A stretch of 64,000 nt of DNA. It comes from Thozetella sp. PMI_491. Lineage: Eukaryota > Ascomycota > Sordariomycetes > Chaetosphaeriales > Chaetosphaeriaceae. The stretch's first letter is position 1; every line of letters begins with the position of its first letter. The notes under the pieces are model-generated. The model was not told the DNA's origin. It made no database searches and was given only the letters and a program-made list of their open reading frames with translations. Both the position numbers and the translations under genes were made by a program. This document shows positions 32,961 through 43,241 of this stretch, in pieces. The stretch spans positions 62,001-126,000 of the forward strand of contig MU270086.1 of the NCBI GenBank assembly GCA_021432635.1. The letters are read 5' to 3'.

Positions 32961-34769
32961 ATGAGCTCACCCGCATCCTCGAAGAAAGCGACCCGAACCA
33001 AGGGCGGATGCTTGACCTGCCGACGCCAAGCTAAAGTGAAATGCGACCAGCAGCATCCGGTCTGCGTGCGCTGCACAAGGCTGGGGCTCCATTGTAAGTG
33101 GGAGGAGAAGCACATCACGCTCAAGGAGCGTCGTCGGCAGGAGGCCGAGAGGTGGGCCGCGGCGCCCCCCAACATCCGCCCGGCTGCCAAGACCCGGGAC
33201 CCGGCGTTGGCGTTCCACGGCGCCGGCGAAGGCCTAGAAGGCGCCCTAGGACCGATGGTGCTAGAGCTCGAAGTGCAGCATGCTACAAACCCGACCGACT
33301 ATCTCCTCGGCGACGGCCTCGGCACGGAGCTCACCGAGAGCCTCTTCGACTCCATGTCGACCTCCTTCACTGACGACCTGGACTCGTTCCTGTTTCTATC
33401 GCCCACGACGGACATGGTCTTGGGTACCGAGAGCATGTACGCGAGCCTGCCCAGCCTCGTAGGCTTGACCAAGACAGACCATCATGCGCTAGACTACTTC
33501 CAAAAGGAGATCATCTTCGGGTTTGGGAGCAAGTCGCCGGCGTGGTCGACGCACGCGATCCTGCTACAGTCCGGGGCGAAGCAGCCGATGGTGCTGCATC
33601 TGCTCTTAGCGGCCTCCATGACAGAGCTTGGCTGGCAGAACCCCAGCCTCGGGGAAATGACCAAGGGCGCTGAGAAGCACTACCGCTTGGGCCGAGACAT
33701 GCTGGCCCAGACCCTGAGCTCTCCGGGGGAGTTGGACCACCTCGCCGTGATTGCCTCGTTTTGGTTCTTGTTCCTACACCAGCGGAGGGGCTCCCAGAAA
33801 CAGTCGCTGGCCTACCGACAGCTGAGTGAGATGATGCGGGGCCATGTCCAGACACACCGGCTGGACCGCCTGCTGTCCCTCGGCGAGCAGGCTGGCGCTG
33901 GCTCTCCGTCGTGCGAGCTCGTCTCCCCACAGCGAACGAGCCTCCTTGCCCGCCTGATCAGCTGGCTCTTCTGGATCGACGCGCAGTCTTGCTTCCAGGG
34001 CGAGGGCGGCAGCCTAGCGCGGCTGCTACTCGGGTCGTCGCCGTCGCCGTCGTACCAGAGTATCTTCGACATCTACGACCGGTCGCGCGCGACGCTCGAG
34101 CTGCACTGGGGCGAGGCTTACCCCGACTCGGAGCTTGCGGACGACCTCAAGAACGGGGGCGCGCTCGAGCTAATCCACCGGACGTGGGTCATCGTCCAGG
34201 AGATCAACGACGCGACCGACTTTGGCGGCCTCGACCCGGCCAAGAGCCGCGAGATGGGTGCGCGACTGGACGCGCTGCGCACGAGGTTCCCCTTCAGCTC
34301 CGTGTTCCGCCTGGCCGATTCCCCGGCGACCAAGCGGGACCGGCTCATGGCCAACTCGGACTGGGCCGTCTGCAACTACTACGCGGTGCGCATCTACCAC
34401 TACCGATGCGGCATCGGCGCTTCGGGCGACGATGAGGCCGTGGCCCACGTCCCGGAGCCGGACACCATCAGCGAGACGGTGGCCGCCCTGCTGATCTTGA
34501 TTCAAAAGACGCTTGCGGCCTGCGAGAAGGGCCAGATCGACCGGCTCCAGTGGCCGCTCTTCTGGGCCGGCATCGAGACCTCGGATCCCATCTACCGCGA
34601 GTGGATCCTGATGAAGCTGACGAACCCGGGGCTCCAAGCGGCCCTCGAGATCGCCCTGCTCGAGCAGGCTGGCGTGGGGAGGATAAGCATTGGTAGGATA
34701 CGGCGAATATGCCGAGAGAAGTGCACCGGGGAGCTCGACTCCGGGTCCGAGTGGGTTCTGCCCACGTAG
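32961..34769 (+). CDS. Zn(II)2Cys6 zinc-cluster transcription factor
   Basis: Single exon, 602 aa. The N-terminal binuclear cluster has the spacing C17-x2-C20-x7-C28-x6-C35-x2-C38-x6-C45, with the basic stretch RRQAKVKC between the second and third cysteines. A Lys/Arg/Glu-rich linker (KERRRQEAERW) follows, and the rest is the helical middle-homology type seen in the Fungal_trans_2 group, with no second known domain. Such proteins bind CGG-type half sites and control metabolic or developmental genes. The nearest gene on its 3' side is the M20 amidohydrolase, 552 bp away on the same strand, a candidate target. The ATG is followed directly by the cluster, so no other start is needed. Confidence 0.92.
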   Translation: MSSPASSKKATRTKGGCLTCRRQAKVKCDQQHPVCVRCTRLGLHCKWEEKHITLKERRRQEAERWAAAPPNIRPAAKTRDPALAFHGAGEGLEGALGPMVLELEVQHATNPTDYLLGDGLGTELTESLFDSMSTSFTDDLDSFLFLSPTTDMVLGTESMYASLPSLVGLTKTDHHALDYFQKEIIFGFGSKSPAWSTHAILLQSGAKQPMVLHLLLAASMTELGWQNPSLGEMTKGAEKHYRLGRDMLAQTLSSPGELDHLAVIASFWFLFLHQRRGSQKQSLAYRQLSEMMRGHVQTHRLDRLLSLGEQAGAGSPSCELVSPQRTSLLARLISWLFWIDAQSCFQGEGGSLARLLLGSSPSPSYQSIFDIYDRSRATLELHWGEAYPDSELADDLKNGGALELIHRTWVIVQEINDATDFGGLDPAKSREMGARLDALRTRFPFSSVFRLADSPATKRDRLMANSDWAVCNYYAVRIYHYRCGIGASGDDEAVAHVPEPDTISETVAALLILIQKTLAACEKGQIDRLQWPLFWAGIETSDPIYREWILMKLTNPGLQAALEIALLEQAGVGRISIGRIRRICREKCTGELDSGSEWVLPT

Positions 34770-35320
34770 CGACTGGTAGTGTGAGCCGATAGAAGATGAT
34801 TAGTCTAAATGTAATACCACGCCCTTTTTCTGTCCTAGCCGAGCCGTTTCTGAGACGCCTAGCCCAGCCGCGTGCCGGGACAAGGACGGACTCGTGATGT
34901 TTGCTCCCGCGGCCAAGGCCGCCATTCCCTGCATAACCATTGGCCTGTTTTGCCGACCCCGATGGTCGGTAGGCCGGGTGGGCCGAACGATATCGGTCTC
35001 GGGCGGGGTTTCTCCACTCATGTACGTCCGTATTTGACGTCGGCGCCGATCTAAGTTCTTTTGTCTAGAACTATCCCAGCGCTGCTCATCTCACCTTCAC
35101 ACACGCCGCTACGGCTCAAGACTACTGAAATAGCAATCCCTGCTCTCTTCCCCCCCAGGCGGAACGTCATTGCTACTACACAATTCCCTCGACCTACTCC
35201 AGGACTCATCAGCGCATTCTAGAGAGCAGATTTACGCGAAGTACGGTTGTTGGTGGCGAGTACCATCCGGGTTTCCCACGTGAGACTATCTACAACAATT
35301 GAACACTGGGACTCTTCACG
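34770..35320. other. Intergenic between regulator and amidohydrolase
   Basis: Short region that would hold the amidohydrolase promoter. No CGG-N-CCG palindrome was spotted by eye. No gene is seen. Confidence 0.4.
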
Positions 35321-36587
35321 ATGACTTCGGACTGGAGCCCGACGATCACCGGGGAGATTGACCAGCGTCTCCCCGAGCTCGCGGCCCTCAATTCCAAGAT
35401 ACATTCGAACCCGGAGCTGGCCTACGAGGAATTCCAAGCTCACGACACTTTCGTGGAGATCCTTGGATCTCTTGGCTTTCAGGTCACACCACATGCCTAC
35501 GGTCTCGAGACGGCCTTCTCTGCTGAGGTAGGGTCCGGAGGACGTCTCGTCATCTACAACGCCGAGTACGACGCGCTGCCCGGCATCGGCCATGCGTGCG
35601 GCCACAACCTGATCGCGTCGGCCTCGCTTGCCTCGTTTTTGGGCGTGGCCGCGGCACTCAAGGCGTCCGGCAAGCCGGGCCGGGTGCGTCTGCTCGGCAC
35701 GCCGGCCGAGGAGGGAGGCGGCGGCAAGCTCAAGCTAATTGCCAACGGCGCATACAAGGGGGCCGATGCGTCCTTGATGGTGAGACATGCCCGGTATTGC
35801 TTCTCCGCCCCGATCGCTGACAGTGACGCAGGTCCATCCCGGTCCGGGCCACACGCTCCCTGCCGGCATCCGTGGCGTGTCGTTCGTCCGCATGCTCGCC
35901 AATGTCAAGATGCAGGTCTTCTTCACCGGCCGGGAGTCGCACGCCGCGATCGCACCGTGGGACGGCGTCAACGCCCTCGACGCCGTGTGCCTGTCGTACA
36001 ACGCCATCAGCATGCTCCGGCAGCAGATGCTCCCCACGCAGCGCGTGCACGGCGTGATACGGGCCGGCGGCGAGCGGCCCAACGTCACGCCAGCCGACAC
36101 GTGCATCGAGTACTACGTCCGCAGCGAGACCCGAACCGGGGCGGCCAAGCTGTGGCAGCGCGTGCTCAAGTGCTTCGAGGGCGCGGCGACGGCGACGGGA
36201 TGCACGATGCGCACGGCCGAGCTCAACTCGTACGCCGACGTGCGCCCGAACCCGTCGCTCTGCAAGGCGTACGTCGAGGCCATGCCGGCAGGGACGGTGG
36301 CGTACGACGAGCCGGCCGACTTCCTGGCTGGGAGCACCGACATGGGCGATGTGTGCTACGCCTGCCCGGGCTTCCACGGGGCCTTCGGCATCGAGACCAA
36401 GGTCGGCGAGGCGAACCACACCAAGGGCTTCGCCGCCGCCGCCGGCACGGAAGAGAGCTTCCGGAGGGCCATTGAGTGCGGCAAGGGCATGGCTGCGGTT
36501 GGGTGGCGCGTGCTAATCGACGATGCCTTTGCGGCGGTGGCCAAGAAGGAGTGGGAGGACGACATGGTCAAGGCCCAACAGGCCTGA
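35321..36587 (+). CDS. M20 family amidohydrolase / dipeptidase (two exons)
   Basis: Metal-dependent hydrolase of amide or dipeptide bonds, closest in motif pattern to M20D amidohydrolases and PM20D2-like proteins. Exons are 35321-35779 and 35832-36587; the 52-bp intron has GTGAGA, GCTGAC and ACGCAG. The product has 404 aa. Ligand motifs: YNAEYDALPGIGHACGHN (D84 and the HACGH group at 91-95), GTPAEEGGGGK (E130, E131) and GRESHAA (H190) at the start of the dimerisation domain. No signal peptide is seen, so it is cytosolic. The order and spacing are normal for a roughly 400-aa member. The substrate is unknown; candidates are N-acyl amino acids or basic dipeptides. Confidence 0.9.
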
Positions 36588-37524
36588 TGAACGAGAGACA
36601 CATGCAAGATGGCTCAATGATGACGGGCGTCCTCCCTCTGCCGTATCCCAGCGCAAATCCCTGCAGCGTCTTCCCTTGCGCAGCCGTCCCATTGGGCACT
36701 TCCTCAAGGTAGAGCCTTACTACTTCGTACGTAATACACATACTTCCGCACTGGGAGCTGCTTTCGGGCCCTAGTGTGATCTATCGCCTCCTATTTGCAT
36801 GTGGTTCTGTTGCACGTTGTGGATACCTTGGCGGGCTCCTAGGATAGGGGTTCTAGTCCTGGATTTAAAATATCGGTTGCGTGGATGGTGCCAATTTCGT
36901 CGCGCTTGGCTTGGTTCAGGTATTCGGAATGTCCGGAAATAGCCCCACCATCGCAGCGCCAGCTTCTCTGGCAAACCTCTGTGAAGGAAAGAACAGGCGG
37001 TCGAGGGCGGGAGAGCAGGCGGAATGCGAGTTGGGGACGGCGATGCTGTCCACCGCCAGTGTCGCACGCACTTTTGCCAACTTGCACTGTGCTCGCAGTC
37101 TCACTTGCTGCGCACGCCAGGCGAAGGAAGGCATGTATGCTCAGAATGGAAGTTCGAGAGAAGAAGCGACGGGCTGCCCCACCCTTGACACGTCTGTGCC
37201 AATCAAGTATGATCGACACCTGTCCCGCTTGCAGTCTGTCATCTTTCGGGTCTTTGGATTTCCCCAGCCAATGCGGGCTCTTCTGATTGATCTTCCTTCG
37301 CAGACAGCACTTCTGTCCTTTGGCATCCACGACCAGTGCTGACTGACCGACCTTTAATTGCCCAGCATCGCCGGCGACTCGGCGCCTCGTGCCCAGCTAA
37401 ACCTCCTCTGGCTTTGTCGTCTGATTTAATCGGTCGACGCTGAGACGCCGGGCTCCGCCTACCGTCACCCTCCGACGCGAACTACTTCAGGGGTTGCCCA
37501 CCGAGAACGAAACCACCTCAGGCC
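36588..37524. other. Intergenic
   Basis: 3' flank of the amidohydrolase and promoter of the YTP1-like gene. Overlapping open frames on both strands around 36840-37340 have no coding support. Confidence 0.45.
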
Positions 37525-39248
37525 ATGGCGCTCCACACGACGCCTGGGGCAAATCTTGCCTCTTCGTCTTGGCTCCGTCCACGATTTCGTCCTGCATCTT
37601 CAGCACTGTTCTTCAGCGTGGCAGCGGCTTTGATACCAATGGCGATGGGACACGACCACGACACGAGCAACATTCCGGAAGGGGAGACCATCTCAGGCGA
37701 TCCTATTGTGAGTTGCGCAAGCGCCAGGGGCCGCGTGGCCGCGGCCGTAGGAGAGGGGACGACGTGGAGGGCTAACGAGGAACTCAGGACTCGACACTAT
37801 GGGCGCACATCTTCATCCAGATGCTTGCCTTCGGCATCCTGTTCCCGGTGGGAATGGTACTCGGCGTAAGTTGCAACCCTATTCCAAGGTTGCGGGGCGG
37901 CGTAGTTGCTGACAGTTGGCCTTCGCCGGCCTGCACAGATGATCAAGTCGCGATGGCATGTCCCCCTTCAAGTCCTGGCTACCGTGATCGCGCTCCTCGG
38001 CTTTGCGCTCGGCCATATGCACGGCGGCCGCGAATTCGCCGAATCCAACGTTCACTCCGCGTTCGCTAGCACCCTCTTCTTCCAAATGGTGGTGCAGGTC
38101 GTGATCGGCATCTACCTCAAGCTGCACCTCGAGAAGGGTATCAATGGCCGGATCCGACCCGTCATCCGCATCATTCACAGCATCAACGGCAAGCTGTTCC
38201 CCGTAGTCTCGTGGACCCAGATGCTCTTTGGCGGAATCACGACCCTTGGCTTCTGCCAGGGCGACCACCTGGGCCAATGCCTGGCGCATTTCATCATGGG
38301 CAGCGCCTTCATTGCTTACGGTATCTGCCTCACTATTCTCTTGTTGGTGGGCCAGCTCTGGCTGCGCCGTACCGGACGGAGCCAGGAATTCTTCGACAGC
38401 GTGGTTATTGCCGCTTGGGGATGCGTCAACACCTTTACCGAGCACCGATGGGGCACTGCCTGGGTCCGGAACGACTGGCAACACACGACAATGGGCATCA
38501 TCTGGTGGTGCGCCGGTCTGGCTGGTGTCTGGCTGAGCAGGGCTCGCGACGGGTCGCCGAAGCGCAACTTCATCCCAGGCTTCGTCATCATGGTGACGGG
38601 CTGGGCCATGTCCGCCCACCCCCAGGACCTCCCTATCAGCGCCATGACACACAAGATGTTCGGTTACACACTCATGGCGGCCGGCGTCACGCGTATCATC
38701 GAGATCTCCTTCGTGGTCAAGGACAAGGTTGGCATCTCCGAGTCGGGCTACGACACCCACAGCTTCCAGTACATCCCAGTCTTCGTAAGTTCTGAACTGC
38801 CCCTCACGCTCACGCGCTCGCTGCGGCAGCTGCTAACGCGTATGACCAGCTCCTGTATGCCTCTGGTTTCCTCTTCATGGGTGCCACGGAAGAGCAGATG
38901 AATCTTGTCGCTGCTGCCGGCCTCGACCACGTCGCCTACATTCTCATTCTCTACAGCCTGGCCTTCCTCCTCTTCCTCTTCACCAACATGCTCATCTACC
39001 TGTACGATCGCGTCGCAAACGCCGATAACATCGCTGCGAATGCCCCGGCTCCTGAGGGGCACATCCGCTTGAACGGCCGTCCGCGCGAGGACGCTCGGCT
39101 GCGGGATGCCGAGGAGTTTGAGCTAGATGGGCTGATGACTGACGACGAAGACGAGGAGCAGGCGCAGAGGAAGAAGCTTCTGAACCAGGAAGAAGGCGGC
39201 CTGAGCAGCCCCAGCACGGTGGGACGGAACAGCGATCGCATCGCCTAA
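37525..39248 (+). CDS. ytp1: YTP1-like multi-pass membrane protein (four exons)
   Basis: Exons 37525-37707, 37788-37865, 37939-38784 and 38850-39248 give 501 aa, with all phases closed. There is an N-terminal hydrophobic segment, then the short extracytosolic motif MGHDHD, then about ten TM helices in two blocks. These correspond to the DUF2427-type N-terminal part (HIFIQMLAFGILFPVGMV, LLGFALGHMHGG) and the Ytp1 C-terminal part (AAWGCVNTFTEHRWG, DWQHTTMGIIWW). Conserved His pairs in the helices recall haem- or metal-binding membrane proteins of the cytochrome b561 type, but that is only a resemblance. The acidic C-terminal tail (DDEDEEQAQRKK) is cytosolic. Yeast YTP1 is a membrane protein of unknown function that resembles mitochondrial electron-transport proteins. 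Confidence 0.85.
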
Positions 39249-39944
39249 ACAAGGCTCAAGGGACTAATAAAAAAAGACAAAGTTGGGCATTTTGAGGTGT
39301 TCCCTGACATGCATAAGGCAAGACGGCGTTAATGGGTCCAAGGAACGGATTTGGGTGTGGTACCACTCGGCATACAATGCTTTCCTTTCGGTCTATGTAG
39401 CATCGTCCCCTCGTTACTGAGCGATAGCTTCTTTTTATCTACGAAAACTCTACCCCACTAGACAAGTGCCGTGCCCCCTAGGTTATATTTCTCCCGCACA
39501 AACACGCTCGCCGGCCCGCTCGCTTGCGCCGTGACAGCCGTCGTCGACAAGCTACGGTTATCCTAGCCTAGGTATCGTCATCCATGTCTCGACTCTTGTC
39601 TCAGTGAGTCCTGGCTATCCTGAGCGATTGGTCTATCGGCTGTCCGGCATCTCAGCCGCTCTCTGCTGCTCACGTCGATATTAACCCCGCCTGCGAGACC
39701 CTGCGGTGACCGTTGTGTGGACTTCGTCCATCTTATCCCCTAAACTCCGATTAAGCACGGCATTTCTAGCGCCGATTCGCATCCTCACCTCTGACCCACC
39801 CGGTGCCGGCAACGGCGCCGAGGCGGCATATAGAAGGGAAGGCGAGCACCCACGGGAAGTCCGTATGACGTGCTCTTTCTGAGACCCAATCGATTACACG
39901 AACCCAGTCGCAGAAGAGCTTGATTCGCTTAACCAACCACGACC
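39249..39944. other. Intergenic
   Basis: No gene, repeat or RNA is seen. It presumably holds the terminator of the YTP1-like gene and the promoter of the aldo-keto reductase. Confidence 0.4.
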
Positions 39945-41061
39945 ATGGCGCAATCCAAATCCGAGCTGAAGATCGTCTTCGGGGCGATGACGTTTGGACG
40001 AGAGGGTACGGCCCGCTCCCCGCTCGCATACCGGCCGCGACGTCCTCGGATGATGAACTGACAAAGCCAGGAGCGGAACAAGCCCGAGTCCACGACCTAA
40101 AGGATTGCGCGGAAATCCTCGACACCTTCCAGAAGTTCGGCCACAACGAGATCGACTCGGCCCGCACCTATGGTGGCGGGAGCTCCGAGGAGTACCTCGG
40201 CCAGCTAGGCTTGAAGGAACGCGGCATCGTGCTCGATACCAAGCTCTCGCCGAACAAGAAGAACGGCGGCAAGTATACGCATGTGCCCGCCGAGCTGCGC
40301 GCGGCCTTCTTCGAGAGTCTGAAGGCCCTTAACACTGACAAAGTACGCAAACTCCGTCTCCGGGCTTCGATTTCCCCGAGCTGACGCAGACGCAGGTCGA
40401 CATGTGGTATCTGCATTCTCCAGACCGTAGCGTTCCCTACGAAGACACGCTCCGGGAGGTGAACAACCTGTACAAAGAGGGCTACTTCAAGCGGTTCGGC
40501 ATCAGCAACTACGCCGCATGGGAGGTCGCGCAAATATCCGAAATCGCCATCCGCAACGGGTGGAAGCGGCCGGACGTGTACCAGGGCGTCTACAACGCGC
40601 TGCACCGCGCCGTAGAGCCGGAGCTGCTCCCCTGCCTCCGCCACTACGGCATCGCCTTCTACGAGTACAACCCCCTGGCGGGCGGCTTCTTGACGGACCG
40701 GTACCAGCGCGAGACAGCGGCGCACGAGGAGGGCAGCCGGTTCGACCCGGGGCGGTCGCAGGGGCGCAACTACCGCCGGCGTTACTGGAACGAAGCCTAC
40801 TTTGACGCGCTCGACGTGGTGCGCCCGGTAGCCAAGCGCCTCGGCCTGACGACGGCTGAGGCGGCGCTGCGCTGGGTGAACCACCACAGCCTGCTAAAGA
40901 AAGAGCACGGCGACGCCATCATCATCGGCGCCAGCAGTAATAAGCAGCTCGAGGACAATCTCACCAACTTCGAGAAGGGACCGTTGCCGCAGGAGATGCT
41001 CGATGCGTTCGACCAGGGCTGGGAGATTGTGAAAGGCACCTGCAACCCGTACTACCGCTAG
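39945..41061 (+). CDS. Aldo-keto reductase, AKR7-like (three exons)
   Basis: NADPH-dependent reductase of aldehydes and ketones. Exons are 39945-40005, 40071-40342 and 40396-41061, phases closed; 332 aa. The catalytic tetrad is complete: D49 and Y54 in NEIDSARTYGGG, K78 in LDTKLSP, H118 in WYLHSPD. The barrel continues through FGISNYAAWEV and GVYNALHRAVE to the cofactor region IIIGASSNKQLEDN. The pattern fits the AKR7 / aflatoxin-B1-aldehyde-reductase group, with SP in place of the PW pair after the first strands. No targeting signal is seen, so it is cytosolic. Its likely role is detoxifying reactive carbonyls; the true substrate is unknown. Confidence 0.92.
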
Positions 41062-41594
41062 CTGACGACGGCGGTATCATGGCGAAATTGGTCTTCGTGT
41101 CCCCATCCGAGGTGGTTTTGGGGTTGCTTGGCGAGAATTCCTGCGTCCGCTCCTCCATAAACGTTGATCCAAATACTGAAAAGCGTTTCTGACGAGAGTT
41201 AGCAACTTGAGAATACACAATGGTTGCTTGGTGGCTATTAAATTATCACGCTTGTCCGGTTGTTTACTGTGACCACTAGACTATGTGAGAGAATCAACCG
41301 CGCTCAAGTGCAGTGGGAGTATTTGAAATCACTTGCAACTCGTACTAAAGCTTGCAAGTTAGCTTTTGTTTACTTCGACAGCACGGAGCCCCACGTTCAC
41401 ATCTGCCAGCCTGCCGTTCCCCCAGCCAGGAAACTCGCCTTCTTCACCCCTCCTACTACAACCAAGTCTCTTTTCTCTCCTCCAATATTTTCAGTCTCAC
41501 AAACTTGCCTCCACATCTACACATCACCGTAGATTTGGCTCATCAACTCTCCATCCAACCGCCACCCCTTGACGAACTCACCACAGCCGGCGCC
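41062..41594. other. Intergenic, leader of the cysteine-rich gene
   Basis: The last 200 bases are C/T-rich, typical of a fungal 5' leader. An open frame crosses it but lacks coding character. Nothing else is seen. Confidence 0.4.
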
Positions 41595-42389
41595 ATGATG
41601 AACATTCATCTAGTCCTCTCGGTCATTCCGATGATGGTTGGGGTCATTATCGGACTCGACAACACCTTCCTTGCCGCTGTGGTTGGCCGAGCTGACCAGG
41701 TCAACTGCGACTGCAGCGACACGCCCTGCCCTGAGAACAACTACTCTTGCATCGACGGGTAGGTACCATCTAGACAACCTGCCCTGCAGCTTCACCCCGG
41801 TTCTCACCTGACTGTTCACCGGAGATCCTTATTCTTGAAGCAGGCTTGCTGACACCTGTCAGTCTGTGCCAGTGCACGCATTATACCGGATGCAAGGCTT
41901 CAGTCGACTGTGCCTTGTATCACCTTTCCTGCCCCGTCGGCACTATTGTTAACTGCGGCTCCGGCTCCGCCTGGCCCTACGGCGTGTGTACCTGCATCCC
42001 TGATCCCATCGGATGCGACTGCACCGGTGTTTCCTGCGATGAAGGCATTGCCGGATGCGATGTGAACGAGTACGTGCTGATACGGAGTCATAAGCTGCAC
42101 TGCTAACATAATATCTAGCCAGTGCACCTGTTTCCCTGTCGTGGGATGCAAGGTTGGGGGCGAACCCCCGTCCGATGATTTCCCAGTTGGTACGTATTCT
42201 CTTTACTTGGATTTTTCGCGTTACTACTTTCGCTCGTGGTAAACTCGAGGCCTAGGTTTTGACTAACAACCCCGGTGTTTCTGGACAGGCTGCAACGAGG
42301 TTCTCACCCACTGCCCCCCTGGCAAGGTCCCTGCATGCAACGAGAACTCGCAGTACGCGCGCGGTGTTTGCTATTGCAAACCCGTCTAA
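41595..42389 (+). CDS. Secreted cysteine-rich protein built from duplicated exons (four exons)
   Basis: Exons 41595-41758, 41863-42069, 42119-42189 and 42289-42389 give 180 aa with closed phases. A hydrophobic N-terminus (MMNIHLVLSVIPMMVGVIIG) acts as signal peptide or signal anchor. The rest has 24 cysteines and an A-B-A-B plan. Module A is CDCSDTPC...CIDGLCQC and again CDCTGVSC...CDVNDQCTC. Module B is GCKASVDC...YGVCTC and GCKVGG...RGVCYC. Introns 1 and 2 fall at the same place in the two A modules and both are phase 2, which shows duplication of an exon-intron unit. The fold is likely disulfide-knotted. Small secreted Cys-rich proteins often act as effectors or antimicrobials; that role is inference. 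No known family is recognised. Confidence 0.78.
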
Positions 42390-43241
42390 TGAAAATTTCG
42401 GGATTGTACCCATCGTGAAAGCATTGGGGCGACCAACGCGTAGCTGTCGAGGGGCGTAGCTGTACACACGACAGACGCGTCATCTGTCGATCAGACTACT
42501 AGGAGGATACGGCAATGGAGACATCAGGACAAACACTAGGCCTGGTAAGGGTAAGGAGGCCAGGCCAGTGGAAAGGGCACCTTAAGACTAGAAAACAATG
42601 CCCATTGACACTAGCTGGTAACTTCGAAACGAAGGCCGTGTAGAGCACCAACGTCAGAGCTTCATTCCGGAAAGCGTCAATAGAGCATGCGATTGAAACC
42701 CCCAACTAGATTATGTGGAGGCCTTATCACTCAAGTCATTCGTTGCTACGACGTCGGGATTCAGAGCGATCCGTTGCTGTTCCTCCCCCATGGCGTCTCA
42801 TCCGTTAGCCAACTATCCTTGCAGCCCATCAAGACAGTGGTGTTTCGTTACCCTACCCAGCCGCCATGATGTTCTTTCAGGGCCAAATGCGCAGAGGCTA
42901 AGCTGCAAAAATGTTGCCCCAGGGATGATGAGCAAGGGGGTGGTACAGCATCAGAATACACGGTGGCTCCCTGTGAAACCCAACAGCTGGGTTGGGTCGT
43001 AATCGGGAGGGGCTGTGGCCGATGATGACTTCTACGCCGCACATAAGGACGGGATTCAAACCAGGGACGGCGAATGGGGTCTTATTTCCCGCCCAGGCAC
43101 CAGATCCTATTCGGGGCTATAAGCAAACTTTATCTTCTACGAATTCCCGCTTCCCAGACCAGACGGCAGCATGTCACTTCTCGTTTCCGGAATGATCTCA
43201 GTTGGTGTTCGAATTCGATGTAGGCGAATTCAAATGTGACA
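42390..43241. other. Intergenic
   Basis: No gene is seen. Small open frames on both strands have no domain. The next gene's frame is open from a GTG at 43236, but the ATG at 43242 is the natural start. Confidence 0.4.

Noticed and set aside
43024-43080. tRNA-like GGTTTGAATCCCG on the minus strand
   Set aside because: Only the T-loop resembles a tRNA; no matching acceptor, D or anticodon stem was found.
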